This document shows, piece after piece, positions 30,217 to 38,234 of a stretch of 38,563 bases of DNA. Source of the stretch: Betaproteobacteria bacterium (GTDB lineage: Bacteria; Pseudomonadota; Gammaproteobacteria; Burkholderiales; Burkholderiaceae); contig RFMZ01000257.1 of assembly GCA_009927445.1 (NCBI GenBank), positions 1 to 38,563 of the forward strand, in the 5' to 3' direction. How positions within the stretch are numbered: the stretch's first letter is position 1; every line of letters starts with the position of its first letter. The position numbers were made by a program, and so were the translations under genes. The notes under the pieces are model-generated. The model was not told the DNA's origin. It worked only from the letters and a program-made list of their open reading frames with translations, and searched no databases.

Positions 30217-31157
30217 CCTGTGACCCCGACTTTTTCTGCGACGCGCATAACTGCCGACCGCGCTCTTGGATTCGTTTTCACTTCTGCCGCACTCGGTTTA
30301 ATACGGGCAATTATTTTTAGTGGTGACTTTGGTAATTCGGATTCGCGCAAAGCCATACCACGGGGTACGTCTACCTTACTGTGACGTTGCATAAACTGCT
30401 TCACAATTCGGTCTTCTAAAGAGTGAAAGCTAATTACCACTAAGCGACCACCTGCTTTTAATAAGGGCAGGCTCATATTTAAACCTTCCTCCAAGTCGGC
30501 AAGCTCTTGGTTGACATGAATCCGTATAGCTTGAAAGGTACGTGTGGCCGGATCCTGCTCGAAGTCACGCGTGCGGACGACACGAGCCACGATCTGCGCG
30601 AGCTGTCTTGTGGTCCCAATAGTGGTGCCTTGTTGCCGGCTAGCAATAATCGCCTTTGCAATTTGGATAGCAAACCGTTCTTCCCCATACGTTTTAATAA
30701 CCCTCGCTATCTCTTTTTCGCTGGCCGTTGCCAACCATTCCTGAGCACTCTGGCCCGTTTGATTGTTCATGCGCATATCTAACGGGCCATCTAGTCGAAA
30801 TGAAAAACCGCGCTCGGCCTGATCGATTTGTGGCGAACTGATTCCTAAATCCAATAAGATGCCATTCAAACTGTTTGCTGCGACTAACTCCGACATCTTT
30901 GTAAATGACTTGTGATGAATTTGTAGCCGTTGATCCTTGATCAAGCACGCTTCCTGGATTGCCTGCGGATCTTTGTCGGTCGATATTAAGCCGCCATCTT
31001 TTGGGAGCACTTCTAAAATTTTTCGGGTATGTCCCCCACGCCCAAAAGTTCCGTCCAAATAAATGGTTTGGCTCTGCGCTTGGTCGGCATAGGCGCTGTT
31101 CTGCATTAAGGCAGTAACTGCCTCGTCCAGTAATACCGGCCGATGACTGAAGGTCAT
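30213..31157 (-). CDS. rsmH: 16S rRNA (cytosine(1402)-N(4))-methyltransferase RsmH
   Basis: RsmH (MraW) N4-methylates C1402 in the 16S rRNA P site using S-adenosylmethionine. The N-terminus [13 protein letters not shown] and the SAM site [18 protein letters not shown] are canonical. [37 protein letters not shown] and [17 protein letters not shown] complete the family signature. The 314-residue frame is intact and begins 12 bases after mraZ. Confidence 0.95.
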   Translation of the reverse strand: MTFSHRPVLLDEAVTALMQNSAYADQAQSQTIYLDGTFGRGGHTRKILEVLPKDGGLISTDKDPQAIQEACLIKDQRLQIHHKSFTKMSELVAANSLNGILLDLGISSPQIDQAERGFSFRLDGPLDMRMNNQTGQSAQEWLATASEKEIARVIKTYGEERFAIQIAKAIIASRQQGTTIGTTRQLAQIVARVVRTRDFEQDPATRTFQAIRIHVNQELADLEEGLNMSLPLLKAGGRLVVISFHSLEDRIVKQFMQRHSKVDVPRGMALRESELPKSPLKIIARIKPSAAEVKTNPRARSAVMRVAEKVGVTG

Positions 31158-31169
31158 AAGTCCCTAACA

Positions 31170-31598
31170 TCAGAAAGTAAATTGTCGCAAAGCCTCGGGC
31201 ATTCCTTGCGAGATAGCAAATTGCTCTTTACTGGCATAAGTGCTAGCATCCCAAATTTCAAGATGGCTACCCATGCCCAGCAAAATGATGTCGCGCTCAA
31301 TACCAGAAGCAGCTCTTAACTCAGGACTAATTAAAATCCTCCCAGAGCCATCCATTTCAACTTCTGAAGCATTCCCTAAAAATATTCTTCGCCACCAATG
31401 AGCCTCCATCGGTAATTTCGATATTTTTAAGCGGAATTCTTCCCATTCAATTTTGGGGAAAAGTAGCAAACAACCATCAGGGTGTTTAGTTAAAGTAACT
31501 GCGCCAAGACTTTCTGTTTTGAGGGCGTCACGATGCCGAGCCGGAACTGACATCCGCCCCTTCACGTCCAAATTGATCGCTGAAGCACCTTGAAACAT
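31170..31598 (-). CDS. mraZ: Transcriptional regulator MraZ
   Basis: MraZ is the first gene of the dcw cluster and encodes a ring-forming DNA-binding protein that controls its own operon. The 142-residue product has two SpoVT/AbrB-like halves, each with the D-x-x-G-R motif: [14 protein letters not shown] near residue 10 and [13 protein letters not shown] near 85. In species studied, MraZ binds direct TGGGN repeats before its gene; three such boxes with a 10-base period lie just upstream of this ATG, consistent with autoregulation. Confidence 0.94.
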   Translation of the reverse strand: MFQGASAINLDVKGRMSVPARHRDALKTESLGAVTLTKHPDGCLLLFPKIEWEEFRLKISKLPMEAHWWRRIFLGNASEVEMDGSGRILISPELRAASGIERDIILLGMGSHLEIWDASTYASKEQFAISQGMPEALRQFTF

Positions 31599-31603
31599 TA
31601 TTT

Positions 31604-31629
31604 TCCCACTTTTTCACACTTCCTCCCAC
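31604..31629 (-). promoter_or_regulatory. MraZ operator: three direct repeats
   Basis: Reading the minus strand toward mraZ, GTGGGA (31629-31624), GTGTGA (31619-31614) and GTGGGA (31609-31604) recur every 10 bases. This matches the known MraZ site architecture of TGGGN repeats spaced one helical turn apart. The last box ends 5 bases before the ATG, so its GGGA may also serve as ribosome binding site. The first box overlaps the -10 element by 2 bases. Confidence 0.8.
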
Positions 31630-31656
31630 TTTAAAGGTTCAATAATGCTTGGTCAA
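31628..31656 (-). promoter_or_regulatory. Likely dcw-cluster promoter (Pmra)
   Basis: On the minus strand, TTGACC (31656-31651, 5 of 6) and TAAAGT (31633-31628, 4 of 6) are separated by exactly 17 bases. Transcription would begin inside the MraZ boxes, so bound MraZ would block it. No comparable promoter stands out within the tightly overlapped cluster downstream. Confidence 0.65.
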
Positions 31657-31682
31657 GACTTTTACTAAAAAAATTTGATTTT

Positions 31683-31700
31683 TTCTTGCAATTACAAGAA
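31683..31700. repeat. Near-palindrome upstream of Pmra
   Basis: TTCTTG and CAAGAA flank a 6-base centre (CAATTA); only one base pair in 18 breaks the symmetry. It lies 26 bases upstream of the proposed mraZ -35 element and could be an operator. No regulator can be named. Confidence 0.35.
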
Positions 31701-31717
31701 CTTAGGAACGACACTTC

Positions 31718-31741
31718 ATTATTTTTTCATAAAAAAATAAT
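31718..31741. repeat. AT-only inverted repeat between coq7 and mraZ
   Basis: ATTATTTTTT (31718-31727) and AAAAAATAAT (31732-31741) are exact 10-base inverted repeats around a 4-base loop. It might end the coq7 transcript, but a stem of only A-T pairs is weak and chance is likely in such AT-rich DNA. Confidence 0.3.
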
Positions 31742-31831
31742 ATAAAACATAGACTTATAGAGCATACTTAAACAAGGGGCTTAGGTGTCTTGGTAAGAAC
31801 CCTCATTCAAGAGCTATTTTTTCAAAAAAAA

Positions 31832-32467
31832 CTACACATAATACGCAGTTTTCGTCATCAAGCGAGAAGCTATTTGCATCCCTTGCTGCGCGACCTTTGG
31901 CAAAGTTGCCGCCCCAGCCTCAATGGCCATTTCTTGATGCCGCGATTCTTCGGTGCGCATTTGTTCCACAATGGCTCTAGAAGCCAAATCCCCTTCTGGC
32001 AGAGTTTGTAAGTGCCCGTCTAAGTGTTTGGTTACCTGCTTTTCCGTCTCAGCAACAAAACCTAAACTCCAGCGATCACCTGAAAGTCCGGCAACTACCC
32101 CAAGCATAAAGGACCCACCATACCAAATAGGATTCAAAAAACTCGGGCGCGCGTTCAACTCCTTTAAACGCGAAGCACACCAAGCCAAGTGATCTTCCTC
32201 CTCAAGCGCAGCTTGAGTTAATTGCTCTTTAATTACCTGCGAGCGACTCGTTAAACGCTGCGCTTGATAAAGCGCTTGCGCACAAATCTCGCCGACATGG
32301 TTGATTCGCATAAGCCCAGCGGCATGCTTCTTTTCAGCTTCGCTCAGCACGATCTCGGCCGACTGTGCTGAAATGGTTGACTCTGGAGTGGATCGACGCT
32401 GCACCAACGTACCCGATAAAGTACGTAGAACTCGATCTGCTTCAATGATTAAATGATCCAAAAACAT
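31832..32467 (-). CDS. coq7: 3-demethoxyubiquinol 3-hydroxylase (Coq7-type)
   Basis: This di-iron monooxygenase carries out the C6 ring hydroxylation late in ubiquinone synthesis, bound to the inner membrane. The iron ligands fit the family pattern: Glu60 in MRINHVGEICAQALY, EEEDHLAWC (Glu90/91 and His93), and the second pair in EQMRTEESRHQEMA near the C-terminus. The 211-residue length is normal. AAGGA lies 7 bases before the ATG. It is 25 bases downstream of the dehydrogenase gene and upstream of mraZ, a neighbourhood seen in Burkholderiales. A ubiquinone-based respiratory chain is implied. Confidence 0.92.
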   Translation of the reverse strand: MFLDHLIIEADRVLRTLSGTLVQRRSTPESTISAQSAEIVLSEAEKKHAAGLMRINHVGEICAQALYQAQRLTSRSQVIKEQLTQAALEEEDHLAWCASRLKELNARPSFLNPIWYGGSFMLGVVAGLSGDRWSLGFVAETEKQVTKHLDGHLQTLPEGDLASRAIVEQMRTEESRHQEMAIEAGAATLPKVAQQGMQIASRLMTKTAYYV

Positions 32468-32492
32468 TTATATATCCTTTTGTAGGATTACT

Positions 32493-33440
32493 TCAAAGGA
32501 AATCATGCGGCTTTTTTCCTTTACGCCCATGATAAAGACCAGCCATCGTACCAATAACCTCAGCCGTAGACGCCGTATCTTCTAAAGCAAAACCCTGCGC
32601 CATCGCTGCTGTATAAATTGGTGCAGTGGCATTAAAAATAGGCAGGGGGCATCCGACCGACTTGGCTAACTCCCCAATTACTTGCATATCTTTTTGCCAA
32701 ACCTCGACCTTCATCGTTGCCGGAGTATATTTTCGGTCAATCATAAAAGGCATTCTTAAACGCATTACCCCCGTACCAATGACAGGACTTGGGCCAAAAA
32801 TATCTAAGACCTCTTTTGGGTCTAAGCCAATTTTTTTAGCAAATATGACTGACTCTGCGGATGCGACGTTATAAATCGCTACTAAATGATTGGCAATCAT
32901 TTTCATTTTTAAACCATTACCATACGCGCCAACATAAGGCGCATTATCTGATAGGCATTTAAAAATAGGACTTATTTGTTGACAGATTTTTTTATTGCCA
33001 CTCACAAAAATCGTCCAAGCGCGGTCTTTCATCCGCGCTGCAGTGCCGCTAATTGGGCAATCAAGCAAGCTCACTCCAGGCTTTTTTAATTGTTGTGCAA
33101 TCAATTCCTTATCCGCCATAGGTAGCGTACTCGTTTCAACGAGAATGAGCTTTTTAGGGCTCTTTGACAAAGCCTCCTGTATTTGGGTGTACACCAAGCG
33201 CAGGGCTTGACTCGTTGCTAACGAGGTAATCATAATATCGGCTTTGTAAACGACGTCTTGGGTAGATTTGAGGGGCTCTCCACCCGCTCGACTAAGTCGT
33301 TTGCAAGCGGCCTTCTCGAGGTCAAACCCGATCACTTTAAAACCACTTCCTAGAAGGGTTTCTGCCATAATTCCACCCATAATGCCTAGGCCAATAATTC
33401 CAATAACTGGGCTTGTCATTTGTTCTTTCTGAACCATCAT
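32493..33440 (-). CDS. NAD(P)-dependent beta-hydroxyacid dehydrogenase (3-hydroxyisobutyrate / tartronate semialdehyde reductase family)
   Basis: A 315-residue member of the 3-hydroxyacid dehydrogenase family (6-phosphogluconate dehydrogenase-like). The Rossmann motif IGIIGLGIMGG is at residues 13-23. The substrate-binding segment LLDCPISGTAA follows, and the catalytic signature GNGLKMKMIANHL places Lys180 and Asn184 as expected. The family interconverts beta-hydroxyacids and semialdehydes; glyoxylate/succinate semialdehyde reductase or tartronate semialdehyde reductase are options. Neighbours do not identify the substrate. The start may be Met8 (33419), which has the purine-rich AGAAAGA upstream. 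It is probably co-transcribed with coq7. Confidence 0.85.
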   Translation of the reverse strand: MMVQKEQMTSPVIGIIGLGIMGGIMAETLLGSGFKVIGFDLEKAACKRLSRAGGEPLKSTQDVVYKADIMITSLATSQALRLVYTQIQEALSKSPKKLILVETSTLPMADKELIAQQLKKPGVSLLDCPISGTAARMKDRAWTIFVSGNKKICQQISPIFKCLSDNAPYVGAYGNGLKMKMIANHLVAIYNVASAESVIFAKKIGLDPKEVLDIFGPSPVIGTGVMRLRMPFMIDRKYTPATMKVEVWQKDMQVIGELAKSVGCPLPIFNATAPIYTAAMAQGFALEDTASTAEVIGTMAGLYHGRKGKKPHDFL

Positions 33441-33597
33441 TTTTTCCGTGTGTGCAATTCTTTATTCAACATACTTTGAATACTACTCAAAACTCCTTAC
33501 GTATGAGTATAAAGAGCCTTACACTCCGGTGCAAAAATATGCGCTCAATTTTATGCCCCAACTAGCCAAGCCAAGAAGGCTTGTATTTGGGTAATCT

Positions 33598-33615
33598 TGA
33601 TTTACCTGATTTACC
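33598..33615 (+). repeat. Tandem 9-base direct repeat upstream of the M20 gene
   Basis: TGATTTACC occurs twice with no spacer. It lies 3 bases upstream of the proposed -35 element at 33619, the usual place for an activator site. It stands in the 229-base divergent gap between the dehydrogenase and the amidohydrolase. A 6-base hairpin (CAAGCC/GGCTTG, 33567-33583) lies just before it. Confidence 0.4.
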
Positions 33616-33618
33616 CTA

Positions 33619-33647
33619 TTCTCAGATTGTAAGAATTAGGCTAAGAT
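33619..33647 (+). promoter_or_regulatory. Possible promoter of the M20 amidohydrolase gene
   Basis: TTCTCA (33619-33624) and TAAGAT (33642-33647) are separated by exactly 17 bases; each matches 4 of 6 consensus positions. A start about 7 bases later leaves a leader of around 15 bases before the ATG at 33670. Confidence 0.33.
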
Positions 33648-33669
33648 AAAGTATCGATCTACGCTATTT

Positions 33670-34911
33670 ATGAAAATCATCCCCGAATTCCTTGAACAAC
33701 AAAGCTTAATCCAAACAATTCGGAGGGATATTCATGCGCATCCAGAATTAAAGTTTACAGAATTTCGAACCTCGGCTATGGTGACTCAACAGTTACGAGA
33801 CTGGCATATCCCAGTGCACCTTGGTCTTGGAACTACCGGCGTAGTTGGTACCATTACAGGGCAACTCGGTCCAGGAAAGTCCATTGGCCTTCGAGCCGAT
33901 ATGGATGCACTCCCCCTCACCGAACACAATACCTTTGCACACGCTTCTCAACATGCCGGTTGTATGCATGCTTGTGGACATGACGGACATACCGCAATGC
34001 TTCTTAGCGCAGCCCTATATCTTTCGAAACACCGACAATTTCAGGGTACTGTTCACCTGATTTTTCAACCAGCTGAGGAGGGCGGTGGCGGAGCTCGAGA
34101 AATGATGAAAGATGGTCTTTTTGAACTCTTTCCCTGCGACGCTATCTTTGGTCTTCATAATTGGCCCGGCATGCCTGAGGGCCAATTTGGAGTAATTCCA
34201 GGCCCCATGATGGCCTCTAGTAATGAATTCAAAATCACGCTCAAAGGTAAAGGCGCGCATGCAGCCCTGCCTCACAATGGCATTGACCCAGTTTTAGCCA
34301 CTAGTCATCTAGTCTGTGCGCTCCAAAGTATTATTACTCGTAATAAAAAGCCGATCGATACAGCAGTTCTTTCTATTACACAATTTCATGCTGGGCATGC
34401 GACCAACGTTATCCCGGATGATGCCTGGATCAGCGGAACAGTTCGAACCTTTACAACTGAAGTCCTTGACCTTTTAGAGATTCGCCTACGTGAAGTGGCT
34501 CAGTCAATTGCTATGGCCTTCTCCTGCCAAGCTGAAGTAGAATTTACCCGCAACTATCCGCCTCTGATCAACCACCCTATCCAAACGGCCTTTGCACTCG
34601 AAGTAATGCGGACACATTTTGGTAAAGATTGTGTGAACGAGCATACCGAACCAACGATGGGTGCTGAAGATTTTGCGTTTATGCTAGAACACGTTCCAGG
34701 TTGTTACGCCTTTATCGGCAACGGCGATGGTTCACATCGCTCTACTGGGCACGGCTTGGGGCCATGTCATCTCCATAATCCATCTTATGATTTTAATGAC
34801 AACCTCTTGCCTATCGGTGCAAGTTACTGGGTTCATCTAGTTCATGATTTCTTAAAAAATTCGTCAAATACAACCGGCGCAGTTGACCTTAAGACTTCAC
34901 CGCTTATTTGA
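33670..34911 (+). CDS. M20 family metallopeptidase / amidohydrolase (hippurate hydrolase-like)
   Basis: This is a 413-residue M20D-type amidohydrolase, a family that removes acyl groups from N-acyl amino acids such as hippurate or indole-acetyl conjugates. The metal-binding region is visible: CMHACGHDGHTAML (Cys102, His104), the catalytic/metal pair PAEEGGGGA (Glu136, Glu137), GLHNWPGMPEG, and the C-terminal H in CHLHNPSYDFND. The dimerisation domain sits roughly at 185-300 (KGKGAHAALPHNGIDP). No signal peptide is seen, so it is cytoplasmic. The exact substrate cannot be told. The 3' end overlaps the convergent DUF3047 gene by 15 bases. Confidence 0.9.
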   Translation: MKIIPEFLEQQSLIQTIRRDIHAHPELKFTEFRTSAMVTQQLRDWHIPVHLGLGTTGVVGTITGQLGPGKSIGLRADMDALPLTEHNTFAHASQHAGCMHACGHDGHTAMLLSAALYLSKHRQFQGTVHLIFQPAEEGGGGAREMMKDGLFELFPCDAIFGLHNWPGMPEGQFGVIPGPMMASSNEFKITLKGKGAHAALPHNGIDPVLATSHLVCALQSIITRNKKPIDTAVLSITQFHAGHATNVIPDDAWISGTVRTFTTEVLDLLEIRLREVAQSIAMAFSCQAEVEFTRNYPPLINHPIQTAFALEVMRTHFGKDCVNEHTEPTMGAEDFAFMLEHVPGCYAFIGNGDGSHRSTGHGLGPCHLHNPSYDFNDNLLPIGASYWVHLVHDFLKNSSNTTGAVDLKTSPLI

Positions 34912-35760
34912 TTTGAACTCAATATCACCATAAATTGCCTGAACTTCTGACTTCGTATTATCCGTATCAGTCATCAACCCCAAGGCTATTAATCTACCAG
35001 GATTTTCTTCAAACGCTTTTTTAAAGTCCTCTGTAATATTGCGTTGATGATGACGCCAATACCCAAGATGCTCATTACCGCTATCTACGACGATCATCTT
35101 TACTCTGGAGGTATATTTACTGGTCAAAACCTCGTCAATCCGATGATTTCCACCCCAAATATACATGAGGGTCGCATAGGGTAGTTGCTGTCCGCTAATG
35201 AGATAGGCCATTTCAAAAGCGATTTGTTCCTTGAGTGATAATTTCGATTTATCTCCGTCAAAGCCAAGAACTAATCGAAGAGGCGCATCATCTGAGTGGC
35301 TCAAACTGTTATCAGCAGACTCTATAGTTCCTAAAGCTTTCCAACTCCAAGAAAGATTCGTATCGTGTAATTTTTTAGGATTTAACCGAAATACCATACC
35401 CGATGCACTTGCTTTTGCATCAGCATGCAAAACTGTTTTACCTTGATAAGGCTTTAAACGATAACGCGTTTTCTTTTTAGTTGGTAATAATGTCCATGGA
35501 TACCAGCCAGAGAACCCTACCTCAGCTGAAGATTCCTCTTCTACAGGTCCAGACTGTGATGCTTCAGAAGCGATCATGGACGAATTTTCTTCTAAAAGTT
35601 GCGCAGTAACCGCTAGATTAGAAAATTTAACAATTTCTGTGGCAGCAGTACCATTTGAAATTTGCTCCATGACAAGTGGCTCTTTTGGTTGAATGGCACA
35701 AGATGATAATAGGCAAATTCCCAAACAGCTAAGCACACGTAAAAACCAAGAATTTTTCAT
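34897..35760 (-). CDS. DUF3047 family putative lipoprotein
   Basis: This 287-residue protein has a lipoprotein signal (hydrophobic WFLRVLSCLGICLLSSC) with lipobox LSSC and Cys21 as the lipidated residue. The start at 35760 is chosen because it overlaps the mltA stop as ATGA and places the signal at the N-terminus; the frame is open 11 codons further. The mature part begins with a low-complexity Ser/Glu linker, then a DUF3047-type domain (VFRLNPKKLHDTNLSWSWKALG; LRLVLGFDGD; ATLMYIWGG; RVKMIVVDSG; LGLMTDTDNT; YGDIEF). The function of DUF3047 is unknown. The fold pattern suggests a periplasmic beta-rich binding domain (inference). Coupling to mltA hints at an envelope role. Confidence 0.78.
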   Translation of the reverse strand: MKNSWFLRVLSCLGICLLSSCAIQPKEPLVMEQISNGTAATEIVKFSNLAVTAQLLEENSSMIASEASQSGPVEEESSAEVGFSGWYPWTLLPTKKKTRYRLKPYQGKTVLHADAKASASGMVFRLNPKKLHDTNLSWSWKALGTIESADNSLSHSDDAPLRLVLGFDGDKSKLSLKEQIAFEMAYLISGQQLPYATLMYIWGGNHRIDEVLTSKYTSRVKMIVVDSGNEHLGYWRHHQRNITEDFKKAFEENPGRLIALGLMTDTDNTKSEVQAIYGDIEFKSNKR

Positions 35761-36923
35761 CTGACATCCAACTGATGCGGTAATATCGCCCAAACTCGGC
35801 CAACTTGTTTCATCTTGCCAGCTTTCATTCCAGCAGCCCCGTCAGAACCCCAAAAATAATCTACTCGAACACCTCCTACGATAGCAGAACCCGTGTCCTG
35901 AGCAAAGACCATCCTTTTAATAGGTTTATTGTCATCAGGATCCGTGGTGGACAGAAACATGGGCGCTCCCTTAGGTATAGCCTGCCAATCCACTGCAATA
36001 CTTCTGCCGGGTGTTAAAGACACGCCAATACTTCCAACCGGGCCATCTTTCAAAGATAATTGATCGCGTAAAATCTTAAAAAAAACATATCTTGGGTTAG
36101 CATCCAAAAGCTCATTAATCCGTTGTGGATTTTTTTTTGCCCATGCACTAATGTTCTGCATGCTGGCCTGCTGCGCAGTTAACTCTTTCCGATCAATTAA
36201 CCACTGCGCAATGGATTGATATGTTTGCTGATTAGTACCCGCAAAACTAAGCCGAAGAATTTGTTGATTTTCTAGGAGGATTCTTCCTGAGCCCTGAATT
36301 TGCATCATTGCTGCAGCAACTGGATCCTCTACCCAAACTATCTCTTGTCCATGCAAGGTATTACTATTTAACAGATCTTTTCGCGGCGGTCTCACTATAT
36401 TGGGGTTGAACTGCCAGCTTTCTGGAAACCGGTGTAATGGGGTTTGATAAGGCCCCTGCTTCGTCATAGAGCCTTTGAGAGTCGGCTCAAAATACCCAGT
36501 AATCAAACCCGTCGGACTATCCACTGCAAATTGTTTATTGTGTTTTGCTTGTGTAATTTCCCATACTTGAAAATACGTCTCAAAATAAGTTCGAATCACT
36601 TGGTTATTTTTTAGCGCCTGACTAGAAATACTTTTTGCACGATCACACGCTCCAGTCCATGCTGGACTATTTTGTAATCTACTCAAATATTGACAGCTTT
36701 GTAACCATGCTTGCCAGGCATCCTCGAGTGCGTCTTCTTGCCAGCCTGGCAAATCTTTCCAACTAACCAATCGATATTGCGCTGCTGGATACTGCAAAGG
36801 CATGATGACTGCAGAAACGGGAGACTCTCTCGTAATCACTAAAGGCGTATTTTTAACCGGTCCAAAACACCCTGTCAAAAAAATAAAGAGTGCTCCTAGG
36901 AGTAAAATACTCGGAATATTCAT
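35757..36923 (-). CDS. mltA: Membrane-bound lytic murein transglycosylase A
   Basis: MltA is an outer-membrane lipoprotein that cleaves the MurNAc-GlcNAc bond to give 1,6-anhydro ends during wall turnover. The signal peptide MNIPSILLLGALFIFLTGC carries lipobox LTGC with Cys19. The MltA domain shows LITGYFEPTLKGS, then the 3D domain with the catalytic-Asp region VFAQDTGSAIVGGVRVDYFWG and the following GMKAGKMKQ. The length (388) is normal. It precedes a DUF3047 lipoprotein gene with an ATGA overlap, so the two are made together. Confidence 0.93.
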   Translation of the reverse strand: MNIPSILLLGALFIFLTGCFGPVKNTPLVITRESPVSAVIMPLQYPAAQYRLVSWKDLPGWQEDALEDAWQAWLQSCQYLSRLQNSPAWTGACDRAKSISSQALKNNQVIRTYFETYFQVWEITQAKHNKQFAVDSPTGLITGYFEPTLKGSMTKQGPYQTPLHRFPESWQFNPNIVRPPRKDLLNSNTLHGQEIVWVEDPVAAAMMQIQGSGRILLENQQILRLSFAGTNQQTYQSIAQWLIDRKELTAQQASMQNISAWAKKNPQRINELLDANPRYVFFKILRDQLSLKDGPVGSIGVSLTPGRSIAVDWQAIPKGAPMFLSTTDPDDNKPIKRMVFAQDTGSAIVGGVRVDYFWGSDGAAGMKAGKMKQVGRVWAILPHQLDVR

Positions 36924-36946
36924 GACATGAAAACTTTCAGATCGGT

Positions 36947-37063
36947 ATGCTCTCTAACTTATTTGATGAATACCCCTTACTCATACTTCTGATTGAAGCT
37001 GGAGTTGCCCTGTTCATCTTGGTGTGTATCGTAGTTTGGACTATGATGGGCCGCAAAAAATAG
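36947..37063 (+). CDS. Small single-span membrane protein (38 aa), unrecognised
   Basis: A short open frame lies in the gap between mltA and apaG, opposite in strand to both. It encodes an acidic N-terminus (MLSNLFDEYP), one clear hydrophobic span of about 22 residues (LLILLIEAGVALFILVC and onward), an aromatic WTM, and a basic end MGRKK before TAG. This layout (Glu in the span, Trp at the boundary, positive tail) looks like a real bitopic peptide rather than chance. No strong ribosome binding site is seen. I do not recognise the family; its function is unknown. Confidence 0.5.
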   Translation: MLSNLFDEYPLLILLIEAGVALFILVCIVVWTMMGRKK

Positions 37064-37086
37064 GCTTTCATAGAAGTCTTGCATCA

Positions 37087-37461
37087 CTAATGTAAAACTC
37101 GGGGGATGGCTAAGGCAAACTCAGGAATCGGTGCTTCAAAAAACTGGGCATCTTCTGAAATACAAAAATAATTACCCTTCATACTCCCTACCGGAGTGGG
37201 TATGGTTGCCCAGCTGGTGTACTCAAAAGTCTCGCCCGAGCGCAATAGTGGTTGCTGCCCAACCACTCCTAAACCTTTGACTTCCTGGGTATGACCCTCA
37301 CTGTCAGTAATTAACCATTGCCTAGCAACCAACTGAAAAGGTACATCTGAATCATTTTTGATGGATAAATTATAGGCAAAATGGTACTGCCCTAATTCAG
37401 GTTTTGATTGTTCTTCCAAATATTGGACTTGAACAGAAATATTAATTGAAAAATTTGTCAT
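37087..37461 (-). CDS. apaG: Co2+/Mg2+ efflux protein ApaG
   Basis: ApaG is a small immunoglobulin-like beta-sandwich protein (DUF525). The 124-residue product shows YHFAYNLSIKNDSDVPFQLVARQWLITDSEG, GLGVVGQQPLLRSGETFEYTSW and the ending GSMKGNYFCISEDAQFFEAPIPEFAL, all typical. ApaG has been linked to Co2+ resistance and Mg2+ handling in enterics, but its biochemical role is unsettled. The ATG at 37461 is chosen; the frame is open to a TTG at 37479 that would add six unlikely residues. It is divergent from rpe. Confidence 0.92.
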   Translation of the reverse strand: MTNFSINISVQVQYLEEQSKPELGQYHFAYNLSIKNDSDVPFQLVARQWLITDSEGHTQEVKGLGVVGQQPLLRSGETFEYTSWATIPTPVGSMKGNYFCISEDAQFFEAPIPEFALAIPRVLH

Positions 37462-37514
37462 AGACTCATTTTGATGCAATTCGCAGAAATTGCCAAGTCT
37501 CCCATAAATACTAG

Positions 37515-37527
37515 CGCTAAAATAGCG
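37515..37527. repeat. Small hairpin just before the rpe start
   Basis: CGCTA and TAGCG form a perfect 5-base stem around AAA, ending 2 bases before the rpe ATG at 37530. No Shine-Dalgarno motif is visible there, so the stem occupies the place where one would be. Its importance is unknown. Confidence 0.35.
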
Positions 37528-37529
37528 TC

Positions 37530-38234
37530 ATGAAGAGTAAATTATTACCTGTTATTGCGCCATCGATCTTGGCTGCCGACTTTGCCTGTCTGGGGCAAGA
37601 AGTTGAGGCTGTCCTATTGGCTGGAGCAGACTGGATACATTTTGATGTCATGGATAATCACTTTGTACCGAATTTAACGATTGGGCCTCTCGTTTGTGAA
37701 GCCATTCGGCCCTATGCCCAAAAAAATCAACAACCTGCCTGTATCGATGTCCATCTCATGGTCGAACCAGTTGATCGGATCATCCCTGATTTCGCTAAAG
37801 CAGGTGCCAACTTAATTAGTTTTCACCCAGAGGCAAGTACCCATATCGATCGAACTCTGCGATTAATCAAAGATCAAGGTTGCCAGACTGGCCTCGTCTT
37901 TAATCCAGCAACACCCCTCAATTACTTAGACTTTGTTCTCGAGCAATTAGATCTTGTGCTAGTCATGTCGGTCAATCCGGGTTTTGGTGGGCAACAATTT
38001 ATACCAAGTAGTCTTTTAAAAATCGCTGCTATTCGCGCGAAGTTAGATGCTTTTGAGCGGGAAACAGGTAAGCAAATTCGACTAGAAGTTGATGGTGGAA
38101 TCAATCCGGATAATATTGCCAAAATTTATCAAGCTGGAGCAGACACCTTTGTCGCAGGCTCGGCAATTTTTAGCAAGCCACCATACGATCTGGCGATCTT
38201 ACAAATGCGCCAAGCCCTCTTAGAAATGAAATAA
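37530..38234 (+). CDS. rpe: Ribulose-phosphate 3-epimerase
   Basis: Rpe interconverts ribulose 5-phosphate and xylulose 5-phosphate in the pentose phosphate pathway. The (beta/alpha)8 barrel motifs are all there: [54 protein letters not shown] and the phosphate-binding [11 protein letters not shown] and FVAGSAIF. The metal ligands (His, Asp, His, Asp) are intact. The length is 234. Its TAA stop overlaps the trpE ATG by one base. In many relatives gph (phosphoglycolate phosphatase) stands between these two genes; it is missing here. Confidence 0.95.
   Translation: MKSKLLPVIAPSILAADFACLGQEVEAVLLAGADWIHFDVMDNHFVPNLTIGPLVCEAIRPYAQKNQQPACIDVHLMVEPVDRIIPDFAKAGANLISFHPEASTHIDRTLRLIKDQGCQTGLVFNPATPLNYLDFVLEQLDLVLVMSVNPGFGGQQFIPSSLLKIAAIRAKLDAFERETGKQIRLEVDGGINPDNIAKIYQAGADTFVAGSAIFSKPPYDLAILQMRQALLEMK

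Noticed and set aside
30479..31170. Overlapping frames on both strands of rsmH (30479-30688, 30507-30782, 30694-31170)
   Set aside because: All lie within the well-conserved RsmH coding region and show no motif.
37462..37479. ApaG beginning at TTG 37479
   Set aside because: Adds six residues not typical of the family, while an ATG at 37461 gives a normal N-terminus.
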